A stretch of DNA of 40,868 nucleotides. It comes from CAZPDM01 sp964585305. GTDB lineage: Bacteria > Planctomycetota > Uabimicrobiia > Uabimicrobiales > JABWCH01. This document shows positions 23,656 through 32,045 of this stretch, piece after piece. The DNA is taken from assembly GCA_964585305.1 (NCBI GenBank), contig CAZPDM010000032.1:1-40868 (forward strand), read 5' to 3'. Numbering within the stretch: the first letter of the stretch is position 1; each line of letters opens with the position of its first letter. The notes under the pieces are model-generated. The model was not told where the DNA came from and searched no databases. It was given only the letters and a program-made list of their open reading frames with translations. A program made the translations under genes and the position numbers.

Positions 23656-26600
23656 ATGCCAAATTTAAATCAAAAATCCGGCGAGCATGACGGTATTTGG
23701 GAATTTATTGAAAATTATCCCTTTCCTATTGCATATCATTTTAAAAAAATCATGGATGCTGATGGAAGCATCAATAAGTTAACAGCAGTTTTTGAAACTT
23801 TTGAAAGTGTTGTTTCTTACTTAGATTTGCTAGTTTTGGGGTTATATTCTCGGACAAATGAATATAATCCTAATTTAGCATGGTGTATAAAAAAATTAGA
23901 ACTACCCAATTGGGATGATTGGTTCCAAATTCTTAAACTTGTAATTACCAAGTTTCCGCAATCTACAACTTTTATAAAAAATCTACAAACGTGGTATGAA
24001 TCTGTTGAAAACAAAAAAGAAATCTATATACAACAGATTGAAGATTATAAAAAATCTGAAATAGAAAATGGTCTATTAAGTAATCTTAAACAAATACAAG
24101 GCAACATCGTCCCTGTTTTATCGATTATGTTGGAAAATGAAATTACAGCACATTGTAATTTTTGTTATAGTTTGTTATTAAAAATCATTCGCGAGTTAAA
24201 GTTTATTTCAAATTATCCACTCTATTACATAGAATCTGACGGAAAGTCAGCAAAAAAACTGGTAGGCGCGCAACGAAATTTTAACAAAGTTCCGCTTAAC
24301 ACTACACAAAATTTGGCAGCAAATCACGTTTATTTTTATGATTCAGACGATGGAAAATATATTTCTTTGCATCCATTTATTCTTTTTCAAGAATGTTATT
24401 ATTGCATTCGTGAAGAAGCTAAAGAAACATGGGAAATACTTTTATTCTACGGCAGATCAACTTCTCGAGCAATTTATCATGGGTGCATTCACAATCTTGC
24501 TTTACGTGAACATTTGATTACGTATCAAAAAATATTAGAAACTCAAAATTCTTTAGCAATTAAAGATCAAGCCATTATTCCTGTTAAAGAAATATGGGAA
24601 CGTGCTTTCCAAGCAACAGAAGAAATTATTCATTATCTTCGTAATATAAAAATTGTTCATAAGTATTTAGAACGTAAATATCCTGAATTTGCTTTAGATT
24701 CTTTTAGTCATAATTCACAATACCCTCTTTTTATTTTAAGCGGAGAACGTGGTGTTGGGAAAACAAGTCTTTTAGCTGAAATGGCACGGCGTTGGGCTGC
24801 GTATGGTGAAATTGTATTATTCTTTTTAATTTATGATCAAGTTGGATTAGATTTAGAAAAAGATATTTGCAATAGTTTAGGAATTTCTTCTTGGGAACAA
24901 ATTCCTTTCGATAGAATATCTCCTTGGAATATTATTTTAGATGGAGTTGAAAATACTTCTTGTCCCGAAAAATTTTTCCAAAACGTTGCTCGTTTTGCTA
25001 ACAAATATAAACAAAATTGTCGGATCATTATTTCTATCTCTGAAAGACATCTTAATCTTTGGCAAAAATATTTAACAATTCCTTTATCAGGGAATCAAAC
25101 ACTTCCTGCTAACTCTGTAAGCCCAACAATTGCAGCAAATGCAAACGATAATCCTACACCTCAGGATTTGGTAATGCCATGGAATAACAAATGTCCGTTG
25201 ATTAAAAATTCATATTTTCATTTGGATTTACTTGATAAAAATGATCTCAAAGAGATGTACTCTCTCCTAAGTACAGAAATAGCTGCACCATTAACTCCCT
25301 TTTCAGAATTTGCCGGACATATACAAGGGATGATTCGTAATCCCAGTTTTATGACTGTTTTTTTACATTGTTTGAAAAATCGAGAAGTTCCAAAAGTTCT
25401 TTCGTTTAATGATATGCTAGAAGGATATGTTTTAAACAATATTATTGCCACAAAACCTCGCAGAGAATTTATAGACAATTTAATAGAAACTCTTCTAAAA
25501 GAAAAAACAACATATATATCTCTTGATAGTATTGTAGATGGAGTCAATTTGCTTCTTATGAAAGAAGCATTAACCGATAACAGTTCATCTACTTTAATGG
25601 AACTGACTCACGAAGGAATTTTAGGAAGAATATTAGTCAATCCAGAGCCAAATAAAAAAACAATCTTACATTTTCCTTTGGGAATTTTACGTGAATATCT
25701 TATTTATAGAACTCTTGCTTTAATGGGCAAACATCGTGATGAGCTTCTTTTAGAGAATATAAAAGATATTGCACAAGGTAATGATATTTTATATGGTGTT
25801 GTTTTCTTTGCAATCATGAGACTTTCTAATAAACAATATTTTGATCGCGTTGCTCAACTCATACAGCAAAGCCAAGATACCCCTGAAATTGGCCAAAATC
25901 TTTTGCTACAAATTTTGATTATGAGAAATGCAGTGTCTTCTAGTGGAAAACTTGGCGATGGCGGGAATGAAGATTCATTCATCAATGCTATCATTACAAA
26001 TGCTTCACCAAATAGCTTGATAGCATTAGCTGATTTTGCAAAGTATCTTTATACTGATGGACAATTCTCCTCGGCTGCATTTTTATTTGATAAATTGACT
26101 GCGACAGTTTCTGAAACCTTGGGAGAATATGATCCTCTTATTTTAAATGCACTAGCTGGGTATAGCTACTATAAAGCTGGCCAAGTTAATCAGGCATCTA
26201 AGTTATACAAAAAGTGTACAAAATTACTCAAACGCATAGAAGGTAAGTCTAATGAATGGGAATTCTATTTATTCATGGCAAAAGCTCACCGAGAATTAGG
26301 TGAAATTGATCGTTGCAAATTTTTCTTTAGCAAAGTATATGAACAAAAAGAAATATTCCATGATAATATTGTCATAGAATCTAAAATCTTTGAAGAGGCA
26401 GGATATTTAGCACTAGAAGAAATTGATTACCCTAAAGCATTAAGACATTTCCAAAAACAACATAAATTGTTGGAAGAGACTATATATAAAGATTTAATAG
26501 GTTTGTCCCTAAATAACATTGCTCAAGTTTATGCAAAAACAGGAAACAGCAAAGAATCTATAGCATTTTTCAAAAAAGCCAGTGAATTGTTTGAAGAAAT

Positions 26601-27744
26601 TGGAGATATAACTAATCTTTCTATTTCTCAGCATAAACTAGGAATTGTGCTTGTTGATACCGCAAATTTCTCAGAAGCACGAATCCGCCTTTTAAAGGCT
26701 CTTGCAGGTCTTGAACATTGCGCTCCTAAAAACTTGGTAGTAGAATGCTACTTATATCTTGGAAAATCTTATGAACAGATCAATCAGGAAGATCAAGCCA
26801 AAGAGTACTATACAAAAGCAATTGATCTGCTTAAAGAATTACAAAATTACCAACAATTGGGGCAATGTTATGCAAAATTTGGACAATTTGATTATCGAAA
26901 AGGTAGTATAGATCGTGCGATGAGTCATTTTGAAAAAGCTGAAACCTATTATCGTCAGGCTAGTTATAAGCCAGGTTTGGCTGAAGTTTACTGTTTACTA
27001 GGAATACTCTATCAAGATATTGGAAAATTTAGCCAGGCAATTTCTTATCTGAGTGACAGCTTAAAATTGAGAGAAGAAATACAAGATCGACACGGAATTG
27101 CAGAATGCCATAATTATCTGGCTCAAGTTTCTGGACAAAATGGAAATCTTTCTGAAGCACAAGATCATTTGCAAAAAGCAAAGGAAATTTATCAGCAACT
27201 CTCTCATCAAAAAGGTCTATTGCTAATCCAAATATCGCAAGCAGCTCTTTATAAACTACAAGGTCAAAATTCTAAAGCAATGGAATGCTATGAAACCTGC
27301 CTAAAACCATTAGAAAGTTTAGGTGAACGAGGAATCATAGCTAAGATATATAATAACATTGGTCTTATTTACAAAGATAGAAACGATCTTTATCAAGCCA
27401 TGGAATATTTTGAAAAAGCTGCCAAACATTATGAAACATTGGGAGACATGATTGGTTTAGCCGCTACATATAACAACATTGGCCTTATTTATGATCTTCG
27501 CAATGAATTTGAAAAGGCTTTAGAATATTACAACAAAGATCTGCAAATAAGCGAAAAACAAGGCGATAAACGAGGAATGGCTATGTCCTATAACAACATT
27601 GGAATTCTAAATTTCAACCATAATAATTATGCCCGAGCACTTTGGTATCTTGAAAAAGCATTAGAAATATTCCAAGAATTAAAAGAAGTAGAAACTATCA
27701 CTCGTATTCAAGAACGCATACAAGCAGTGCGACAGAAACTATAA
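23656..27744 (+). CDS. STAND-like NTPase with long TPR array
   Basis: 1362 aa. N-terminal helical domain (about 1-340) opens with YPFPIAYHFKKI...FETFESVVSYLDLLVLGLY, like the domain that precedes NTPases or kinases in large bacterial signalling proteins. P-loop NTPase: Walker A GERGVGKTS (363-371), Walker B-like WNIILDGVEN near 423-432, then helical regions with a QGMIRNPSFM segment typical of STAND ATPases. Residues about 785-1350 are a near-continuous TPR array; the last units are exact 40-residue repeats beginning YNNIG. The architecture (sensor, NTPase switch, repeats) is that of STAND proteins in signalling or phage defence. No effector domain is recognisable. It follows the cyclase gene by 154 bp on the same strand. 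Whether it is defence or regulation is open. Confidence 0.8.
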   Translation: MPNLNQKSGEHDGIWEFIENYPFPIAYHFKKIMDADGSINKLTAVFETFESVVSYLDLLVLGLYSRTNEYNPNLAWCIKKLELPNWDDWFQILKLVITKFPQSTTFIKNLQTWYESVENKKEIYIQQIEDYKKSEIENGLLSNLKQIQGNIVPVLSIMLENEITAHCNFCYSLLLKIIRELKFISNYPLYYIESDGKSAKKLVGAQRNFNKVPLNTTQNLAANHVYFYDSDDGKYISLHPFILFQECYYCIREEAKETWEILLFYGRSTSRAIYHGCIHNLALREHLITYQKILETQNSLAIKDQAIIPVKEIWERAFQATEEIIHYLRNIKIVHKYLERKYPEFALDSFSHNSQYPLFILSGERGVGKTSLLAEMARRWAAYGEIVLFFLIYDQVGLDLEKDICNSLGISSWEQIPFDRISPWNIILDGVENTSCPEKFFQNVARFANKYKQNCRIIISISERHLNLWQKYLTIPLSGNQTLPANSVSPTIAANANDNPTPQDLVMPWNNKCPLIKNSYFHLDLLDKNDLKEMYSLLSTEIAAPLTPFSEFAGHIQGMIRNPSFMTVFLHCLKNREVPKVLSFNDMLEGYVLNNIIATKPRREFIDNLIETLLKEKTTYISLDSIVDGVNLLLMKEALTDNSSSTLMELTHEGILGRILVNPEPNKKTILHFPLGILREYLIYRTLALMGKHRDELLLENIKDIAQGNDILYGVVFFAIMRLSNKQYFDRVAQLIQQSQDTPEIGQNLLLQILIMRNAVSSSGKLGDGGNEDSFINAIITNASPNSLIALADFAKYLYTDGQFSSAAFLFDKLTATVSETLGEYDPLILNALAGYSYYKAGQVNQASKLYKKCTKLLKRIEGKSNEWEFYLFMAKAHRELGEIDRCKFFFSKVYEQKEIFHDNIVIESKIFEEAGYLALEEIDYPKALRHFQKQHKLLEETIYKDLIGLSLNNIAQVYAKTGNSKESIAFFKKASELFEEIGDITNLSISQHKLGIVLVDTANFSEARIRLLKALAGLEHCAPKNLVVECYLYLGKSYEQINQEDQAKEYYTKAIDLLKELQNYQQLGQCYAKFGQFDYRKGSIDRAMSHFEKAETYYRQASYKPGLAEVYCLLGILYQDIGKFSQAISYLSDSLKLREEIQDRHGIAECHNYLAQVSGQNGNLSEAQDHLQKAKEIYQQLSHQKGLLLIQISQAALYKLQGQNSKAMECYETCLKPLESLGERGIIAKIYNNIGLIYKDRNDLYQAMEYFEKAAKHYETLGDMIGLAATYNNIGLIYDLRNEFEKALEYYNKDLQISEKQGDKRGMAMSYNNIGILNFNHNNYARALWYLEKALEIFQELKEVETITRIQERIQAVRQKL
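27349..27710 (+). repeat. Three 120-bp TPR-coding repeats
   Basis: The phrase TATAA(T/C)AACATTGG recurs at exactly 120-nt steps (ending around 27360, 27480 and 27600), each opening a 40-residue TPR unit (YNNIG...). DNA similarity of the units shows recent in-frame duplication within the TPR-NTPase gene. Confidence 0.8.
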
Positions 27745-27830
27745 TTCTCTCATTTCAACATTAAACTTGGATTTTTCTCGATGAAATTCTCTGAAAAAAG
27801 CAGCAAAAATTCTATAAAGAAAGTTATACC

Positions 27831-28799
27831 ATGACGTTTATTTTTATCACTAGCTCTACAATTGCAATTGTTGTTTCTTTCTTATGTTCTTTGGCTGAAT
27901 CATTATTGCTTAGTTTAAATCCTTTAACGTTAAATCGGTTACAGGTTACTCGTCCTAAAGCTGCTGAATCATGGAGACGCTTAAAACGGAATATTGCACA
28001 TCCTATTACTGCAATTTTAGTATTGAATACAATCTCTCATACTGGCGGTGCTACAGTTGCAGGAAGTGCTTTTGGTGAAATTTATGGGAATGAAAATATT
28101 TGGATATTTTCTGTTTTATTTACTGCAATCATTCTATTTGGAACAGAAATATTTCCCAAAATTATTGGTGTTACTTTTCATAAACAACTTGCTCCCCATG
28201 CAGGACCAATATTAGAATTCGTTACTACTATAATGAACCCACTTATAATATTAAGCGAATTCATGTTTAAAAAACTGACAGCACAAAATGAATCTGAGCA
28301 AATTACAACAGCAGATGTGATTACTTTAGCAACTTTAGCTAGATCAGGAAAAGTCATTAACCAAGAGCAGGAAAATATTATTGTCAATTCTGTTCGTCTC
28401 AGCCATACACAAATTACATACGCTATGATTCCTCCTGATAAAATTAAATTCGTCCGAAATGGAGATACTCCCGAAAATATTTTAGCTCTTGCTAAACAAA
28501 GCGGACACTCTCGTTATCCTGTCAGTAAAAGCTCAAAAGTAGAGGATATTTATTCGTTTATCATTATAAAGCGAGTAGTATCTGGTTCGAATGAAGAAAT
28601 TATCAATCTTGTGAAAAACGCAAAACCACTCCACACTGTTAATCAACGCGATACACTACTTACAGCACTTCATTGTATGCTGCAAAATAGAGAGCATTTG
28701 CTCTCTGTGGTAGATGACAAAAACCGATGTGTGGGAATTGTTACATTAGAAGATATTGCTAGCGAATTGCTTAGTGTTGATATTGAACAATTTAAATAA
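27831..28799 (+). CDS. DUF21/CNNM-type membrane protein with CBS pair
   Basis: 322 aa. The N-terminal half is a DUF21 (CNNM/CorC-type) transmembrane domain: hydrophobic segments near 4-22, 57-80 and 86-110 with marks FLCSLAESLLLSLNP, RRLKRNIAHPITAILVLNTI and FGTEIFPKIIG. The second half has two CBS-like modules (PPDKIKFVRNGDTPENILALAKQSGHSRYPV and LHTVNQRDTLLTALHCML...GIVTLEDIASELL). The C-terminal CorC/HlyC domain of longer relatives is absent. Family members are linked to magnesium or cation transport and the CBS pair may sense adenine nucleotides. It sits 86 nt after the TPR-NTPase gene, with AAAGAAAG before ATG 27831. Transport role is family knowledge, not shown here. Confidence 0.85.
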   Translation: MTFIFITSSTIAIVVSFLCSLAESLLLSLNPLTLNRLQVTRPKAAESWRRLKRNIAHPITAILVLNTISHTGGATVAGSAFGEIYGNENIWIFSVLFTAIILFGTEIFPKIIGVTFHKQLAPHAGPILEFVTTIMNPLIILSEFMFKKLTAQNESEQITTADVITLATLARSGKVINQEQENIIVNSVRLSHTQITYAMIPPDKIKFVRNGDTPENILALAKQSGHSRYPVSKSSKVEDIYSFIIIKRVVSGSNEEIINLVKNAKPLHTVNQRDTLLTALHCMLQNREHLLSVVDDKNRCVGIVTLEDIASELLSVDIEQFK

Positions 28800-28887
28800 A
28801 TTTTCTATAGAAAATTAGCATTTGCTGCTTAGAGAACAAAAGAAAAAAAGTTGACGCAGAAAAAATTATGAAAAAGGAGTTTATATT

Positions 28888-30387
28888 ATGTTGAAATCAT
28901 TTTTGTTCCTGTTACTTATTGTATTAGCTCTTTCATTTGGTACTGCCCAAAAATATGAATCGCTTTTCACAGTACCATGGGGAAATTCGGCTAATCAAAT
29001 TGGTCTTGAAGTTATCAATGAAGGTAATCAATCGCATGAAGAAGGATACTTTACTTTGCGTTATGGCCCGGATGCCATAGCTGTCAGCCAAGATAAAGTA
29101 TTTATTTTAGACCAAGTGAATCATCGCATTGCGATCTTTAATCATGCGGGGGAATGGATAACATCGCTTGCTATTACTAATCCTATCAATGGTCTTGCAG
29201 TTTCAGATGATGGCGTTTTAGTGGGTTATTCTTCGATTCATAAATATGCTGTTATTTTATATCCATCTGAATCATCTGAAAAAATTATGGCACCTACTGA
29301 ATTTGCAGCACTTAGTGAAGTGTGGTGGCAAGATGGTAGCTGGTGGGGACGTTATGGCTGGCAAACTGCCCAATTAACTCCTTCTGAAAATCGTAATGCT
29401 ACGGTTGCAACAGCAGTTACTGTTACAGAATCTCAAGTAGCGGTTGCACTTTCTGGTAGCCGAGATGCTGCGGAATATACCATCATTTCTGTTCCAGGAG
29501 AAATTTGCACTGCTTATGCTAGTGGTCGTCCCTTAACAGATTCTCGCATTGCCGTCGTAGTAGAGCAGCCAAATAGAGCTACTCCTGATGCACGTAAAAC
29601 TTTTATTTTCATACATGATACAAAAAACAATAAAACTTCTGAGCCAATTTCTTTAGCACAGTCTTGGACAAAATGTTTTTGCACGTATAGTATTGCCAAT
29701 AATGGTACTATATATGAAATGGTCATTACTCCGAAGTGTGTCATGGTACGTTGCTGGACAAATAGCTTTACCATGCAAGATCGCACAATTCGTGGGAAGG
29801 TTCCTGCAAGTACAATTCTTCCTCAATCTAGCCAAACACTTGGGGAAGACGCCAGCAAAGCTACAGTCAATGTATGGTTTAGAAACAGTGGTGTTAAAAC
29901 TATGAATGTAGATGAATACCTCAAAGGAGTTGTGTCTCAGGAAATTTATAGTTCTTGGGAACTCACTGCCCATAAATCCATGGCAGTAGCTGCTCGCACT
30001 TATGCTTTAGCACGCTATCGTCATCCTGATAAAAATGCACATGTTTGCGACACTACCTGTTGTCAAGCCTGGACTTCTAACCCTAATCCACGTGCTATTG
30101 AAGCTGTGAATGCGACAAGCGGCCAGTTCATTACTCGTAATGGCAGTCATATTGCAGAGCCATTGTATTTTAGTCATTGCAACGGCTATACTCGTAATAG
30201 CGAAAATTATGATAGTTGGAACTATATCGTTTATTTACGTAAAACCAATTGTGCTTGCGGCTGGACATCTTATTACGGACACGGCGTTGGTATGTGCCAA
30301 TATGGAATGCAAGCATATTCTCTACAAGGCTTAAATTACGTACAAATCATTCAACATTATTATAGTGGTTGCACTGTAGGACAATAA
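28888..30387 (+). CDS. Secreted SpoIID-domain protein (putative peptidoglycan lytic enzyme)
   Basis: 499 aa with a strong AAGGAG before ATG 28888. Signal peptide 1-20 (ends SFGTAQ). Residues about 35-310 look like a beta-propeller: GYFTLRYGPDAIAVSQDKVFILDQVNHRIAIFNHAGEWI is NHL-repeat-like. Residues about 325-497 are a SpoIID domain: DEYLKGVVSQEI with catalytic Glu E352, AARTYAL, and GHGVGMCQYGM (464-474). SpoIID proteins cleave glycan strands of stripped peptidoglycan. The domain is rich in Cys (CDTTCC, SHCNGY, NCACGW, GMCQ, GC near the end), unusual for the family and suggestive of disulphides in the periplasm. It converges with the SPFH operon across a 23-bp perfect hairpin. Confidence 0.85.
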   Translation: MLKSFLFLLLIVLALSFGTAQKYESLFTVPWGNSANQIGLEVINEGNQSHEEGYFTLRYGPDAIAVSQDKVFILDQVNHRIAIFNHAGEWITSLAITNPINGLAVSDDGVLVGYSSIHKYAVILYPSESSEKIMAPTEFAALSEVWWQDGSWWGRYGWQTAQLTPSENRNATVATAVTVTESQVAVALSGSRDAAEYTIISVPGEICTAYASGRPLTDSRIAVVVEQPNRATPDARKTFIFIHDTKNNKTSEPISLAQSWTKCFCTYSIANNGTIYEMVITPKCVMVRCWTNSFTMQDRTIRGKVPASTILPQSSQTLGEDASKATVNVWFRNSGVKTMNVDEYLKGVVSQEIYSSWELTAHKSMAVAARTYALARYRHPDKNAHVCDTTCCQAWTSNPNPRAIEAVNATSGQFITRNGSHIAEPLYFSHCNGYTRNSENYDSWNYIVYLRKTNCACGWTSYYGHGVGMCQYGMQAYSLQGLNYVQIIQHYYSGCTVGQ

Positions 30388-30453
30388 ACTGCAAATTATA
30401 GCGACATCGACAATCCCTTTATGCGGGGAAATGCAGTCTAAATTCTCAAGCAA

Positions 30454-30501
30454 ACTAACAAAAAAAACTCGTAGAAAATTCTACGAGTTTTTTTTGTTAG
30501 T
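30454..30501. terminator. Bidirectional terminator, 23-bp perfect stem
   Basis: Arms at 30454-30476 and 30479-30501 are perfectly complementary (23 bp, centred on AA), with eight-base A and T runs inside the stem. It separates the convergent SpoIID and SPFH genes and serves both strands. Confidence 0.9.
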
Positions 30502-30503
30502 TT

Positions 30504-32033
30504 TTATTTTTTACTTTGGGAATCTTTTTTTTCTTTTTCTTGCAAAATTTTTAGTGCAGACATTGTTTCGAGGTTTTTAGCTGAAGCAGGCAAATCTGTC
30601 CAGAGTGTGCCTTCGCCGCTGTGGCGTACATAAATCTTGAGATGATCGCTAAGACCATTGGCAAAATTATATAAAGTGTATTCTTCGGGACCGCCAATAG
30701 CATGAATTTCTTGAACAAGTTTATCAGCTTCTGCACGGCGTTTGAGTTCTTTAGCTTGGGCTGCTGCATCGCCTAGCATACGGGTAATATTGGCTTCTAT
30801 TTCAGCCAGTTCTCTTTCCAATTTTGCAACTTCGACTTGTTGTTCGGCTTTAATTGCTGCGACTTGTCTTTCACCTTCGGCCAAGATTGTAGCTTCTTGT
30901 TTGTCTGTCATTGCTTGGACTTCTTGAACGCCTTTGATAACTTCTTGTTTAAGTTTTTCCAATTGGTTGATGCTGGTTTGAGTTTTTTGTAATTCCTTCT
31001 TTGTATTCATTTCCTCGAATGCAATTTTTGATTTTTGAATAGGAGTACGAATATCTTGAGGAATATCAATGTTACGAACTAATCCAAGTTGAGTGCTGAT
31101 GTCTTTACTTTGGCAAATCTCGATCAATTTTTGGGTAAAGTCATTTTGGAATTTTTCGCGACTATCACCTTCAATAAGTTCTACTGCCCCATATTTTGAT
31201 CCTTCAATACGGCACAAAGATTGAACTTGTGGAAGAATAATTTTTGTACTTACATCATCCACATTACCGAGTTGATCAATAATATAGGGGACTTTTTCTG
31301 GTAAAATACCCCAAACAACTGTAATCTCTACGCTAATTTGGAACCCATCTTTAGAACGGAAGTTTATTTTAGCAAAAGGCGTTTGACGATAACCAATATC
31401 TACTTTAATCACAGAGAATGCTCTAGGATTGATATAGTAAATACCTGGCTGCAAAATTTTTTCCATAACGCCGCGTTCGCCTTCTATAGCTAATCTGCGG
31501 CCTTCTTTAGGATCAGTTCCATATTGAGAAACAATACAACCTACAAAGCCTGCATCAATTTTAACAGCATCATAAAGTTTGATTTCATAGGCATTGGGAT
31601 TTAAACGCCAAATTCCTGGAGTTAAGGGTTCTTCAATAACACCTTTTTGTGGATTTTTAAGATCGGAGCTTACTAAGAATTTCCCTTTTTCAGGGTTTTT
31701 ACCAGAACGAGATTCAACAACACCGACTTGCGATGCACTAATCTCACAAGATAATCTGCCAGTACGAACGACTGTGCATTCATTGATGATAGGGTTAATA
31801 AAATGGCGACCTTCCCCATATATTTTCTTTTGAATACCTTTAATTCCTTCATCTACAACGCGATTGTCTGCAGAATTTGGATTTTCTTCGCCGATTTTAG
31901 AATTTACATACATGATTTCTTGTGGGTCAATATAAACACGGCAAATCATCCATTGCCAAACAATAACATATACTAAACCTAAGATTACCGCAACGATAAA
32001 CAATGGGGTTAACAATGCTTTTAAACGTGACAT
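30504..32033 (-). CDS. Membrane-anchored SPFH/band 7 protein (second of pair)
   Basis: 509 aa. Transmembrane segment at about 8-27. Before the SPFH core the protein repeats a hairpin-like motif: KKIYGEGRHFINP (69-81), EEPLTPGIWRLNP (134-146) and EKILQPGIYYINP (191-203). The SPFH core spans about 205-335 with IILPQVQSLCRIEGSKYGA and a REKFQ motif; a long charged helix follows (335-445, rich in A, E, K, Q), then LYNFANGLSDH. SPFH proteins oligomerise into membrane-bound cages or rafts. It starts 12 nt after its paralogue's stop, with GGAG before ATG, so they are one operon, and probably one complex. Substrate or partner unknown. Confidence 0.85.
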   Translation of the reverse strand: MSRLKALLTPLFIVAVILGLVYVIVWQWMICRVYIDPQEIMYVNSKIGEENPNSADNRVVDEGIKGIQKKIYGEGRHFINPIINECTVVRTGRLSCEISASQVGVVESRSGKNPEKGKFLVSSDLKNPQKGVIEEPLTPGIWRLNPNAYEIKLYDAVKIDAGFVGCIVSQYGTDPKEGRRLAIEGERGVMEKILQPGIYYINPRAFSVIKVDIGYRQTPFAKINFRSKDGFQISVEITVVWGILPEKVPYIIDQLGNVDDVSTKIILPQVQSLCRIEGSKYGAVELIEGDSREKFQNDFTQKLIEICQSKDISTQLGLVRNIDIPQDIRTPIQKSKIAFEEMNTKKELQKTQTSINQLEKLKQEVIKGVQEVQAMTDKQEATILAEGERQVAAIKAEQQVEVAKLERELAEIEANITRMLGDAAAQAKELKRRAEADKLVQEIHAIGGPEEYTLYNFANGLSDHLKIYVRHSGEGTLWTDLPASAKNLETMSALKILQEKEKKDSQSKK

Positions 32034-32045
32034 AGATCAATCTCC

